A stretch of 64,000 nucleotides of DNA from Levilactobacillus tangyuanensis. GTDB lineage: Bacteria; Bacillota; Bacilli; Lactobacillales; Lactobacillaceae. Below, in pieces: positions 26,671-35,373 of the stretch. The DNA is taken from positions 1 to 64,000 of the forward strand of contig NZ_RHOA01000005.1 of assembly GCF_003946545.1 (NCBI RefSeq), read 5' to 3'. A model generated the notes under the pieces. It was not told the DNA's origin and did no database searches. It saw only the letters and a program-made list of their open reading frames with translations. Position 1 is the first letter of the stretch. Each line of letters opens with the position of its first letter. Both the position numbers and the translations under genes were made by a program.

Positions 26671-26694
26671 ATTCAAACTATTAGGAGGTGCGTT

Positions 26695-27591
26695 ATGGCT
26701 GAAGGACAGATTCGCCAATCATTGAGTGGCTTTTACGATGTCTTTAGCGCGGGCAAAATGTATCGAACGCGGGCTCGCGGTAACTTTCGTAAGCGCCGAA
26801 TTACGCCGTTGGTTGGTGACCGGGTGGTCTTTGAAAGTTCTTCGCCCAAAGAAGGCTATGTCTTAGAGATTTTGCCGCGAACCAACTCTTTGCGACGGCC
26901 ACCGGTGTCCAACATTGACCAAGGTGTGGTGGTCACGGCAGTTGCTGAACCAGAGTTTTCCACCAACCTGCTGGATCGGCAGTTGATTGCCTTAGAGGTC
27001 AGTGACATTACCCCGGTGATCTACTTCACCAAAACCGATCTGATTGACGATGCCCGCTACCAGGAATTTGAAACGCTGGCCGAAGGTTATCGAAACATTG
27101 GGTATGCGGTCTGCTTGACGCGGGAACCCTTTGCCGAGGAGGGCCTGAACCAGTTGAAGACCACCTTAGCGGATAAGGAAACGGTAATCATGGGGCAAAC
27201 CGGGGCGGGTAAATCGACGCTACTGAACCACATCTCGCCCGATTTAACCTTGGCAACCGGTGAAATATCGAAGGCCTTGAATCGTGGGCGGCATACCACG
27301 CGGAAGGTCAGCCTGATGCCAATTGCCGGGGGCCTCGTTGCCGATACGCCAGGTTTTTCATCCTATGATACGCTGACGATCGATTATCGTGATCTGTGTC
27401 ACTTCTTTCCAGAATTCGTGGCCCTGGCCGATGACTGTCGGTTCCGGGGATGCGTTCACATCAACGAACCCGGTTGTGCGGTGAAGGAAAGCTTGGCGGA
27501 CGGCAAGCTTCTGCAGAGTCGTTATGACAACTACGTCCAACTCCTAACGCTGTTAAAAAATCAAAAACCAGTCTATAACAAGAAGAAATGA
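26695..27591 (+). CDS. rsgA: Ribosome small-subunit biogenesis GTPase RsgA
   Basis: Circularly permuted GTPase (298 residues) that checks late 30S maturation. N-terminal OB domain, then the permuted motifs in the order TKTD (G4), GQTGAGKSTLLN (G1) and DTPGFSSYD (G3). The C-terminal zinc finger has CRFRGCVHINEPGCAVK. GGAGG precedes the ATG. It leads an operon with rpe and thiN, the usual Firmicutes order after prkC. Confidence 0.97.
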   Translation: MAEGQIRQSLSGFYDVFSAGKMYRTRARGNFRKRRITPLVGDRVVFESSSPKEGYVLEILPRTNSLRRPPVSNIDQGVVVTAVAEPEFSTNLLDRQLIALEVSDITPVIYFTKTDLIDDARYQEFETLAEGYRNIGYAVCLTREPFAEEGLNQLKTTLADKETVIMGQTGAGKSTLLNHISPDLTLATGEISKALNRGRHTTRKVSLMPIAGGLVADTPGFSSYDTLTIDYRDLCHFFPEFVALADDCRFRGCVHINEPGCAVKESLADGKLLQSRYDNYVQLLTLLKNQKPVYNKKK

Positions 27592-27603
27592 GGAAGAGAA
27601 TTT

Positions 27604-28257
27604 ATGATTAAAGTAGCGCCTTCAATTTTAAGTGCTGATTACGTCAATTTACAAAAGGATATCGAAATGGTCGACCAGGCCGGTGCCGAAGTCTTGCACA
27701 TCGACGTCATGGATGGGGCTTTCGTGCCCGCTATCTCATATGGTCCCGGTTGGGTTAAAGCGATTCGGCCAATCACCAAGATGGTCTTAGACGTTCACAT
27801 GATGGTCCAAAACCCTGAACGGTACGTGGAAGACTTTGCCAAGGCCGGTGCCGATATCATTGGTGTCCATGTCGAAGCAACACCCCATATTCACCGGGCC
27901 TTACAAATGATCAAAAACGCCGGTGCTACCCCAGAAGTTGTCATCAACCCGGGGACACCGGTTGCCATGATCGAACCCGTCTTAGACATGGTTGGTCAAG
28001 TGCTGATCATGACGGTTAACCCCGGTTTTGGTGGACAAAAGTTCTTGCCAAGTTCCGTGGACAAGATTGCCGAATTGAATGCCATCAAGGAAAAGAAGGG
28101 CTACGACTTCGACATCGAAATTGATGGTGGGGTTAATAATGAAACGGTCGTTGACTGTGCCAAGGCCGGCGCAACGGTTGCTGTTGCCGGGTCATACGTC
28201 TTCAACGCTGACGACCCAGCTGCTAAAGTTCAAGCCTTAAAGGATGCGACAAAATAA
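27604..28257 (+). CDS. rpe: Ribulose-phosphate 3-epimerase
   Basis: Interconverts ribulose-5-phosphate and xylulose-5-phosphate (217 residues), feeding the phosphoketolase/pentose phosphate route central to heterofermentative lactobacilli. TIM barrel signatures: PSILSADYVNLQKDI, HIDVMDGAFVPAISYGP, LDVHMMVQNPERYV, MTVNPGFGGQKF and DGGVNNET. The stop overlaps the thiN ATG by one base. Confidence 0.97.
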   Translation: MIKVAPSILSADYVNLQKDIEMVDQAGAEVLHIDVMDGAFVPAISYGPGWVKAIRPITKMVLDVHMMVQNPERYVEDFAKAGADIIGVHVEATPHIHRALQMIKNAGATPEVVINPGTPVAMIEPVLDMVGQVLIMTVNPGFGGQKFLPSSVDKIAELNAIKEKKGYDFDIEIDGGVNNETVVDCAKAGATVAVAGSYVFNADDPAAKVQALKDATK

Positions 28258-28934
28258 TGCTACGTGGGGGAACGTTTAATCTGTTAGTTGGTGGGCCGAA
28301 GGCTAATTGGCCGAGTGATTTAGCTGCTAAAGCAATTGACGGTCCCTGGATTGGGGTTGACCGGGGAACGTTGCGGCTGATCGATTTGGGGTTTCAACCA
28401 GTTGCCGCTATCGGCGACTTTGATTCGTTGCAACCTGGTGAGCTCCAACGCGTCCGGCGGAACGTGAAAGACATCCGCCAATCACAACCGGAAAAGGACT
28501 TCACGGACACCCAGTCCGCGGTTTCCGTGGCTTTTGGTGACTATGGTGCCGATAAGCTCGATATTTACGGCGCCACCGGTGGCCGGATGGACCATTTTCT
28601 GGCCAATCTGTTTCTGGTGTTAGAACCTCAGTACAAGCGCTATGCGAGTCAGATTCGATTGATCGACCGGCAGAATACGATCCAGTTTTTTGCCCCGGGG
28701 ACCTACACGATTGATAAGGAGTCAGATAAGAAGTACCTGGCTTTCATTCCGTTAACCCCAATCGATCATTTGAGCTTGATTGATGAGAAGTATCAGCTGC
28801 ATAACGAGCCGATCCCATATCCCATTTCATTCGCCAGTAATGAGTTCGTTGGCGACCAGGGGTCCTTTCAGTTCGACACAGGGCTACTCTGTGTGATTCA
28901 GAGTTGTGATACCTATGAAGCGCGTCATGAATAG
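28257..28934 (+). CDS. thiN: Thiamine pyrophosphokinase
   Basis: Transfers pyrophosphate from ATP to thiamine, making thiamine diphosphate (225 residues), the cofactor of phosphoketolase. Visible family segments: VGGPKANWP, GVDRGTLRLIDLGFQPVAAIGDFDS with the metal-binding DFDS, QPEKDFTDTQSAV, and GATGGRMDHFLANL. It overlaps rpe by one base and is followed by a terminator. Confidence 0.95.
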   Translation: MLRGGTFNLLVGGPKANWPSDLAAKAIDGPWIGVDRGTLRLIDLGFQPVAAIGDFDSLQPGELQRVRRNVKDIRQSQPEKDFTDTQSAVSVAFGDYGADKLDIYGATGGRMDHFLANLFLVLEPQYKRYASQIRLIDRQNTIQFFAPGTYTIDKESDKKYLAFIPLTPIDHLSLIDEKYQLHNEPIPYPISFASNEFVGDQGSFQFDTGLLCVIQSCDTYEARHE

Positions 28935-28947
28935 TCATTAACTAAAG

Positions 28948-28992
28948 AAGGCCTCCTCACGGACACTGAACAGCGTCTTGAGGGGGCCTTTT
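28948..28992 (+). terminator. Terminator after thiN
   Basis: 12-bp stem (28948-28959 with 28979-28990, one G-T pair) and a TTTT run. Confidence 0.82.
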
Positions 28993-29007
28993 AAAATTTG
29001 CGTGCAA

Positions 29008-29043
29008 CAAAAAAAGGCCCAAACCAGTTTCCTGGTTTGAGCT
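29008..29043 (-). terminator. Terminator of rpmB
   Basis: On the minus strand: CAAACCAG/CTGGTTTG stem with a GAAA tetraloop, then a run of T (A-run 29008-29015 on the plus strand). Confidence 0.88.
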
Positions 29044-29067
29044 TTCCTTTTATAACCGTGGCTATTA

Positions 29068-29253
29068 CTAGACGCGGGTTACTTTACCTGATTTCAAAGT
29101 CCGAGCAGAAATCCAGACTTTTTTTGGCTTACCGTCCACTAAGATGCGAACTTTTTGTAAGTTCGGCTTCCAAGCGCGACGACTTGAATTCAAAGCATGA
29201 GAACGCTTGTTACCGAAGCGCGTCCGCTTACCGTTGATAAAATCCTTTGCCAT
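29068..29253 (-). CDS. rpmB: 50S ribosomal protein L28
   Basis: L28 (61 residues), a large-subunit protein. It starts [20 protein letters not shown] and ends with [15 protein letters not shown]. The start at 29253 is fixed by AAAGGAGG just upstream on the minus strand; a longer frame from 29280 is rejected. No zinc-binding CxxC pair is present, so this is the zinc-independent form. As in B. subtilis it is transcribed opposite to its neighbours, between thiN and yloU. Confidence 0.97.
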   Translation of the reverse strand: MAKDFINGKRTRFGNKRSHALNSSRRAWKPNLQKVRILVDGKPKKVWISARTLKSGKVTRV

Positions 29254-29319
29254 GGCGTAAACCCTCCTTTGTGGATTCATTACTTTTTAAAAAAAGCAGT
29301 GCTTTTTACTCACCTGAAT

Positions 29320-29348
29320 AATTTACCATACAATTTCTGTGAAATCAA
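29320..29348 (-). promoter_or_regulatory. Promoter of rpmB
   Basis: On the minus strand: TTGATT (29348-29343), 17-nt spacer ending in TGG, TAAATT (29325-29320), an extended -10 type. A 7-bp hairpin AAAAAGC/GCTTTTT lies in the leader near 29290-29307. Confidence 0.6.
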
Positions 29349-29435
29349 TGTTTTCTTTCAAGGAAATTTACTTGACACTTGTTTACCGTCAAGACGTGGT
29401 TTTCAGTCATCCTATTTCTATTTTTGGTCGGGTTG

Positions 29436-29444
29436 TGGTAAGAT
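29436..29444 (+). promoter_or_regulatory. Putative extended -10 promoter of yloU-fakA
   Basis: TGG plus TAAGAT (29439-29444), with only a weak TTCTAT at the -35 distance. Confidence 0.45.
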
Positions 29445-29487
29445 TAATCTCTGTTAAGATTCTAAATCAGACAAGGAGGCTATTTCC

Positions 29488-29850
29488 ATGGCCGTAAAGA
29501 TTAAGACTCAGTACGGAACAATTGATATTACCAATGAAGTGATTGCGACCGTAGTTGGGGGTGCCGCGACTGATAATTATGGTGTCGTGGGCATGGCAAG
29601 TAAAAATCAAATTCGTGACAACGTCAACGATATTTTACGCCGGGAGAACTATGCCCGTGGGGTCGTTGTTCGCCAGGAAGAAAACGGCGTTGCAATCGAC
29701 GTCTACGTGATTGCTAGCTACGGAACCAAGATTTCCGAAGTCTCACGTAGTGTTCAATCTAAAGTTAAATACAACCTAGAAACAATGCTGGGGGTTACCG
29801 CAAACTCAGTCAATGTCATTGTGCAAGGGGTGCGGGTGTTGGCTGACTAG
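29488..29850 (+). CDS. yloU: Asp23/Gls24 family protein (YloU)
   Basis: Asp23-fold protein of 120 residues, paralogous to YqhY at 6264. It carries the VIATVVGGAATDNYGVVGMA segment, a VYVIASYGTKISEV strand-helix unit and the final VNVIVQGVRVL. In Firmicutes it always precedes the fatty acid kinase gene, as here (32-nt gap), suggesting a linked but undefined role. A strong AAGGAGG site precedes the ATG. Confidence 0.93.
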   Translation: MAVKIKTQYGTIDITNEVIATVVGGAATDNYGVVGMASKNQIRDNVNDILRRENYARGVVVRQEENGVAIDVYVIASYGTKISEVSRSVQSKVKYNLETMLGVTANSVNVIVQGVRVLAD

Positions 29851-29882
29851 CCAGACGTACTGAAATCAAGGAGGATACTTAG

Positions 29883-31568
29883 TTGAAAGTAACAGAAATT
29901 ACTAATCTTGAGTTTGGTAAGATGGTCCAGGCAGCCTCGCAAAAGCTAAACCAGAACGCAGATTTTATTAACTCATTAAATGTTTTCCCTGTGCCCGATG
30001 GGGATACCGGGACCAACATGAGTCTCTCACTGCAAAGTGGGGCCAAGTACGAACGTGATGCTGATACGGAGGCCGTTGGTGCCTTAGCCGAAGCCTTGGC
30101 TAAGGGCCTGTTGATGGGCGCCCGTGGGAACTCTGGGGTTATCTTATCTCAGATCTTCCGGGGCTTTTCTCGTAAGTTGGCCGATTTGAACACGCTGAGT
30201 GCTCAAGATTTGGCCGATGGCTTCGCTGCTGGTGCTGAGACGGCCTACAAGGCCGTTATGAAGCCCACCGAGGGAACTATTCTTACGGTTGTCCGTGAGG
30301 GTGCTCAGGCCGGTTTAAACGCTGCTAAGAAGTCCGATGATGTTTTGGTCGTTATGGACGCCGTATACGAGGCCGCTAAGCAGGCCCTGGCAACGACACC
30401 AGACCTACTGCCTGTTTTGAAGCAGGTTGGCGTCGTGGACTCCGGTGGTCAAGGGTTGACCTTCGTGCTGGAAGCCTTCAACGACTCATTAAACGGTCGG
30501 GTTTCCGAAAACGAAGAATACAAGCCCGACGATGCTGAAATGAACGAAATGATTGATGCTGCGCATCATCAGAGTGTTCAAGGCAAGTTGGACCCTAACA
30601 GCATTAAGTTTGGTTACTGTACCGAAATCATGGTTCGTTTGGGCCGTGGTAAGCAGGTTGACCATGACTTTGACTACGATACCTTCTATAACTACCTCGC
30701 CGACCTTGGGGATTCCCTGTTGGTTGTGAACGATGATGAAATCGTTAAGGTTCACGTCCACACGGAACATCCCGGGAAGGTGATTGCTTGGGGCCAAGAA
30801 TTTGGTGACCTGGCCAAGGTAAAGGTTGATAACATGCGGATGCAACAGGAGACCATCATGGAAAAGGATGATCAAACGCCTGCTGCTACGCCAGAACCCG
30901 AAGAAGAGATTTCAGATACCGCTATTATTTCGATTGCAGCCGGTGACGGTCTTGCAACGCTCTTCAAGAGCCTCGGTGTGACGCACGTGGTCAACGGTGG
31001 TCAAACGATGAACCCAAGTACGCAAGATATTGTCGATGCCATCAACAATAGCAAGGCGAAACGGGCCATTGTTTTACCTAACAACAAGAATATCTTCTTA
31101 GCTGCTGAACAGGCGGCACAGGTTGCGGATATCCCAACGGTCATCGTCCACTCTAAGACGGTTTCCCAAGGAATGACGGCAATGCTGGGCTACAACCCTG
31201 ATTCAGAGCTTGATGAAAACCAGTCCGCTATGGAAGACAACCTGACGGCCGTTAAGAGTGGTCAAGTGACACATGCCATTCGTAACACCCAGTTGGATGG
31301 CTTCGATATCAAAGAAGGCAACTACATGGGAATCGTTGACGGCACCCTTAAGGTGACGGAAGCCGATCTCTTGCAGACGGCTGTTGAAATGGTTAAGGCC
31401 ATGCTGGATGATGAGAGTGAAATTGTGACGATCATCTACGGCACGGACACCACAGCCGAAGTTGCTGAGCAGTTACAAGCAGCCGTTGCCGACTTGGATG
31501 ACGACTTAGAAACGGAAATTCATGAGGGTGACCAACCAGTTTACCCATTCTTGATTTCGGTTGAATAA
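29883..31568 (+). CDS. fakA: Fatty acid kinase catalytic subunit FakA (YloV)
   Basis: DAK-domain kinase (561 residues) that phosphorylates FakB-bound fatty acids to acyl-phosphate, which PlsX/PlsY use for phospholipid synthesis. The N-terminal Dak2 domain (about 1-205) has NVFPVPDGDTGTNMSLS and GARGNSGVILSQ; the middle domain (about 210-320) and the C-terminal DegV-like domain complete the family architecture. The start is TTG at 29883 with AGGAGG about 8 nt upstream. plsX lies only one gene downstream. Confidence 0.93.
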   Translation: MKVTEITNLEFGKMVQAASQKLNQNADFINSLNVFPVPDGDTGTNMSLSLQSGAKYERDADTEAVGALAEALAKGLLMGARGNSGVILSQIFRGFSRKLADLNTLSAQDLADGFAAGAETAYKAVMKPTEGTILTVVREGAQAGLNAAKKSDDVLVVMDAVYEAAKQALATTPDLLPVLKQVGVVDSGGQGLTFVLEAFNDSLNGRVSENEEYKPDDAEMNEMIDAAHHQSVQGKLDPNSIKFGYCTEIMVRLGRGKQVDHDFDYDTFYNYLADLGDSLLVVNDDEIVKVHVHTEHPGKVIAWGQEFGDLAKVKVDNMRMQQETIMEKDDQTPAATPEPEEEISDTAIISIAAGDGLATLFKSLGVTHVVNGGQTMNPSTQDIVDAINNSKAKRAIVLPNNKNIFLAAEQAAQVADIPTVIVHSKTVSQGMTAMLGYNPDSELDENQSAMEDNLTAVKSGQVTHAIRNTQLDGFDIKEGNYMGIVDGTLKVTEADLLQTAVEMVKAMLDDESEIVTIIYGTDTTAEVAEQLQAAVADLDDDLETEIHEGDQPVYPFLISVE

Positions 31569-31577
31569 CGCGTAAAA

Positions 31578-31617
31578 GCGAAAAAGATTGGGCGATTGAG
31601 TCCAGTCTTTTTTTCGC
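31578..31617 (+). terminator. Terminator after fakA
   Basis: Stem of about 14 bp between 31578-31591 and 31602-31617, with a T-run inside the right arm. Confidence 0.75.
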
Positions 31618-31643
31618 ATTAATGAAGAAGGGAGTGAAGGTGG

Positions 31644-33677
31644 ATGCCAAGTTTAAGCGATAGTGTCAGCGTCTTGGCCGGTGTCGGTCCTAAACGAGTC
31701 GCAGCGCTTAAGGAATTAGATATCAACAATATTAATGATCTGTTGACCTATTTTCCGTTTCGCTATGAAGACCTTCAGGCTAAAGATCCCAGTGAGTTAA
31801 CGGATCAGGCCAAAGTAACCTTAAAGGGAACGGTAGCGGTTGTGCCGGTGCTGACCCGTTTTGGCCGCAAGAAGAATCGACTGAACTTTCGGCTACTCAT
31901 TGATGAGCACACCATCATTCCCGTGACGTTCTTTAACCAGCCATGGTTGAAGGATCAACTTGAGGTTGGGTCGGAAGTCGTTGTCTACGGTCGGTTTGAT
32001 GCCAAACGGCAGAGCCTGTCCGGGATGAAGATTCTGGCCAGTGCGGCTAATGCCATGGGATCGATTTATCCCGCTAATAAATCGATTCGGCAGGGAACCA
32101 TTAAGCAACTGGTTGAGGCGGCCTATGATCAGTATTCGGAAAAGATTGTTGACCTGGTGCCGGAGCCGTTGCGTGACCAGTATCACTTGCTACACCGCCG
32201 GGAAATGATTCATGATATGCATTTTCCTGCGGACGATGCAGCCGCTCAGGCGGCACGCCGAACGGCAAAATTTGAGGAATTCTATTTGTTTGAAATCCGA
32301 CTACAGATTGTTCGGCAACAGGACCATACGCTGCATGGCCAAACGCTGGCCTACGACTTAAAGGCGCTGAAGGCCTTTATCGATTCATTGCCATACGAGT
32401 TAACCGCCGCGCAGAAGCGGGTCGTGAACGAAATTTGTTTCGATCTCAAGCGGCCCATCCACATGAATCGCCTTTTGCAGGGGGATGTTGGTAGTGGCAA
32501 GACGGTCGTGGCGGCGATTGCCATGTATGCCGCCATTACCGCCGGAACTCAGGCGGTGTTGATGGCCCCAACCGAAATTTTAGCGGAACAACACGCCGAT
32601 AACTTGGCGAAGCTGTTCGCCGATTTTCCCGTCAACGTGGCGCTGCTAACCGGGGCGACGAAACCGGCCGCCAGGAAGACCCTGCTCCCGCAGATTGCCA
32701 ATGGGACGGTCAACCTGATTATTGGCACCCACGCCTTGATTCAACCGGAGGTCACGTACCATCACTTGGGACTGGCGGTGATTGACGAGCAACATCGTTT
32801 TGGGGTCAATCAACGGCGAGCGCTCAGAGAAAAGGGGCAACAGCCTGACGTCTTGGCTATGACGGCCACCCCAATTCCTCGGACGTTAGCAATTACCGCT
32901 TATGGTGAGATGGATGTTTCGGTGATTAATGAGTTGCCGGCTGGGCGTCAACCAATCAAGACGACCTGGATTAGAAGTAATCAGGTCGATTCGGTTCTTC
33001 GTGAGGTCAAGGCCGAGCTGAGTACCGGCTCGCAGGCCTACGTGGTCACGCCGTTGATTGAGGAATCGGAGGCGGTCGACATGAAGAATGCCGAGGCCAT
33101 TTATGACCGATTCAAGGAAGAGTATGAACCGACCTATCAGGTGGGACTCCTGCATGGGCGGATGAAAAATGACGAGAAGAATAGCATCATGGCGGACTTC
33201 AAGGCCAATAAATTCCAGGTGTTAGTCGCAACTACCGTGATCGAGGTGGGGGTCGACGTGCCCAATGCAACCCTGATGCTGATCTACGACGCTGACCACT
33301 TTGGCCTGGCTCAGCTGCACCAATTACGCGGCCGAGTTGGTCGGGGACAGAAAGCCTCGGCATGTATCCTAATCGCCGATCCGAAGAACCAGGTCGCGAT
33401 TGAACGGATGACGACCATGACGAATTCCAATGATGGGTTTGTCCTCGCGCAAAAGGATTTGGAATTACGTGGCGCAGGTGATATTCTTGGAAGAAAGCAA
33501 TCCGGTGTTCCCGACTTTAAAGTTGGTGATCCGGTGGCCGATCTGAATATTTTAAGTGTGGCCCAGCAGGCTGCGAAGGAAACGGTGGCCGCTCCCAATT
33601 GGGATGACAAGGACGCTAACCTGGCGTTGGCCGCATTCTTAAGTACAACCGCCCATCAGAACACCACGATGGATTAG
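31644..33677 (+). CDS. recG: ATP-dependent DNA helicase RecG
   Basis: Fork-reversal and branch-migration helicase (677 residues). The N-terminal wedge/OB domain covers about 1-230. Helicase motifs: LLQGDVGSGKTVVAA (Walker A), AVIDEQHRFGVNQR (DEQH), and a C-terminal ATTVIEVGVDVPNATLM plus QLHQLRGRVGRG. The C-terminal TRG-type segment ALRGAGDILG-like is seen as LRGAGDILGRKQSG. GGGAG site before the ATG. Confidence 0.97.
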   Translation: MPSLSDSVSVLAGVGPKRVAALKELDINNINDLLTYFPFRYEDLQAKDPSELTDQAKVTLKGTVAVVPVLTRFGRKKNRLNFRLLIDEHTIIPVTFFNQPWLKDQLEVGSEVVVYGRFDAKRQSLSGMKILASAANAMGSIYPANKSIRQGTIKQLVEAAYDQYSEKIVDLVPEPLRDQYHLLHRREMIHDMHFPADDAAAQAARRTAKFEEFYLFEIRLQIVRQQDHTLHGQTLAYDLKALKAFIDSLPYELTAAQKRVVNEICFDLKRPIHMNRLLQGDVGSGKTVVAAIAMYAAITAGTQAVLMAPTEILAEQHADNLAKLFADFPVNVALLTGATKPAARKTLLPQIANGTVNLIIGTHALIQPEVTYHHLGLAVIDEQHRFGVNQRRALREKGQQPDVLAMTATPIPRTLAITAYGEMDVSVINELPAGRQPIKTTWIRSNQVDSVLREVKAELSTGSQAYVVTPLIEESEAVDMKNAEAIYDRFKEEYEPTYQVGLLHGRMKNDEKNSIMADFKANKFQVLVATTVIEVGVDVPNATLMLIYDADHFGLAQLHQLRGRVGRGQKASACILIADPKNQVAIERMTTMTNSNDGFVLAQKDLELRGAGDILGRKQSGVPDFKVGDPVADLNILSVAQQAAKETVAAPNWDDKDANLALAAFLSTTAHQNTTMD

Positions 33678-33700
33678 GTTGATGATAAAGGAGAGTTAAC

Positions 33701-34735
33701 ATGAAAATTGCCGTTGATGCCATGGGCGGGGACTACGCACCCGCCGAAATTGTAAAGGGGATTGAATTAGCCCGGGATGCCTATGCCGACGTTGAGTTCC
33801 TCTTATTCGGCCAGGAAGAGGCTGTGAAGCCCCTGATTAAAAACTCGGACCGCATTGAATTTGTTCCCGCCACGGAAGTCATTACGATGGAGGACGAACC
33901 CGTTCGGGCCGTTCGCCGTAAGAAACAGTCAAGTATTGTTTTGGCCGCCACGGCGGTTAAAGAGGGCCAAGCGGATGCTTTCTTCTCTGCTGGGAACTCC
34001 GGGGCCGTCTTGACTGCTGGCCTGCTAATCGTGGGTCGGATCAAGGGAATTGACCGCCCAGGGTTGACCACGACCTTACCCGTTCTGCAAAAGCCTGATC
34101 AGAGTAGCTTTGTGATGCTGGATGTCGGGGCCAATGCCGACACCAAGGCCTTTAACGTGATTCAGTATGCCATTATGGGCCAATACTACGCTCAGTCAGT
34201 GATGCACGTTAAGCAGCCACGAGTGGGACTCCTGAATAACGGGACCGAGGCCGACAAGGGTGATAAGAATCACCGGGCAATTCATGATGCCTTGGCACAG
34301 ATGAGTGAAATTAACTTCATTGGAAACGTGGAATCACGGGAGTTGCTGAACGGTGCGGCCGACGTGGTGGTTACCGATGGATTTACCGGGAATGCGACCT
34401 TGAAGGCCATTGAAGGAACCGCACTGTCCATGCTAAAGCTTATCAAGGGTGAAATCATGGGCGGCGGCCTGGGTGGCAAGATTGGTGCCAGCATGTTGAA
34501 GCCCGTCTTCGGCAAGGTTCGCTCGGCCATGGATTACTCCCAATATGGTGGGGCCGTTCTGCTGGGCTTGAAGGCGCCAGTGGTCAAGACTCATGGTTCC
34601 TCCAAGGCACCGACCGTTAAGAACACGATCGGCCAGATTCGGGAATTGGTTGCGAGTCACAGTGCCGACCAGTTAGTTAGCTATTTTGACCAACACACCG
34701 ACGAGATGGCTGAGTTGAAAGAATCCCTGAAATAA
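33701..34735 (+). CDS. plsX: Phosphate acyltransferase PlsX
   Basis: Makes acyl-phosphate from acyl-ACP (344 residues), the first step of the PlsX/PlsY phospholipid route. Begins with the invariant MKIAVDAMGGDYAP; also FFSAGNSGAVLTAG, DVGANADTK and LLNNGTEADKGDK. FabD/FabG and FapR, neighbours in B. subtilis, are absent; only acpP follows. In this window FakA supplies the same intermediate from exogenous fatty acids. Confidence 0.97.
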   Translation: MKIAVDAMGGDYAPAEIVKGIELARDAYADVEFLLFGQEEAVKPLIKNSDRIEFVPATEVITMEDEPVRAVRRKKQSSIVLAATAVKEGQADAFFSAGNSGAVLTAGLLIVGRIKGIDRPGLTTTLPVLQKPDQSSFVMLDVGANADTKAFNVIQYAIMGQYYAQSVMHVKQPRVGLLNNGTEADKGDKNHRAIHDALAQMSEINFIGNVESRELLNGAADVVVTDGFTGNATLKAIEGTALSMLKLIKGEIMGGGLGGKIGASMLKPVFGKVRSAMDYSQYGGAVLLGLKAPVVKTHGSSKAPTVKNTIGQIRELVASHSADQLVSYFDQHTDEMAELKESLK

Positions 34736-34810
34736 CGGGGCTGAATTGGCTAGACAAGGCTGGTTAAAACGGTTAGACTACTAATGAATACAACGAATGA
34801 GGGATTGCAA

Positions 34811-35062
34811 ATGACTAGAACAGAAATTTTTGACAAGATCGCTGACATCATCGCCGACCGGTTTGAAACCGATCGGGAAGGTATTAACGAACAATTAAAC
34901 TTCAAACAGGATTTGGATGCTGATTCCATTGACTTTGTTGAGTTTGTCCTTGAATTAGAAGATACCTTTGGTGCCGAAATTTCAGACGAAGATGCTGAGA
35001 ATTTAAACACCATCGGTGAAGTGGTTGACTACATCGTTGCCCACCAGAGTCAACAAAAATAA
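34811..35062 (+). CDS. acpP: Acyl carrier protein
   Basis: ACP (83 residues) carries acyl chains on a phosphopantetheine attached to the Ser of LDADSIDFVEFVLELED (Ser about residue 39). It is acidic and helical as expected; the family more often shows DSL at the attachment site. The ATG at 34811 is preceded by GAGGGA at 6 nt; an in-frame ATG at 34784 lies before that site and is rejected. Many lactobacilli have a second ACP in a fab cluster; this copy is tied to plsX. Confidence 0.95.
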   Translation: MTRTEIFDKIADIIADRFETDREGINEQLNFKQDLDADSIDFVEFVLELEDTFGAEISDEDAENLNTIGEVVDYIVAHQSQQK

Positions 35063-35072
35063 GTTTTGAGCG

Positions 35073-35106
35073 AGTCCGGGCCGCACCTTTTCGTCCCGGG
35101 CTTTTT
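35073..35106 (+). terminator. Terminator after acpP
   Basis: 8-bp stem AGTCCGGG/CCCGGGCT with one G-T pair, 14-nt loop and five T. Confidence 0.8.
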
Positions 35107-35130
35107 CAATCTTTTTAGGGTGATCGTGTC

Positions 35131-35329
35131 CGCCTTACCGGTTGGCCCGGTGGGGGCTGGAACGCGGTGGGCACGGCTAGCAGCCTCAAAGAACGAGTCT
35201 GTTAGTCCGACCTTTTCCTAGGCCGAGAGAATCACTCGACCAAGGAAAATTTCACCACTGAGCCCCCACCGGACCAACCTCACGGCTCTGATCGACCTGC
35301 AAGGTTGAAATGGGTGGTCCGGTAAGGCG
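35131..35329. repeat. GC-rich structured element, copy 1
   Basis: This fills the acpP-rnc gap. Nested long-range inverted repeats: perfect 11-bp ends CGCCTTACCGG (35131-35141) and CCGGTAAGGCG (35319-35329); a 19-bp arm pair (35140-35158 with 35261-35279, 18 of 19). The core hairpin is 15 bp (35213-35227 with 35235-35249, two mismatches) with the 7-nt loop AGAATCA. The strand before the hairpin (about 35160-35215) shares GTGGG, CAGCC, AAAG, GTCTGTT and CGAC with the element at 56994. No credible ORF. It may be a structured RNA or a nonautonomous mobile repeat. Confidence 0.7.
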
Positions 35330-35373
35330 ACCTTTGTCATCGGTAAGAAATTAGGAAATGAGGGAAATAGCAC

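Noticed and set aside
35131-35329. Insertion sequence or integrase attachment site
   Set aside because: There is no transposase or integrase gene and no target duplication could be seen at the borders.
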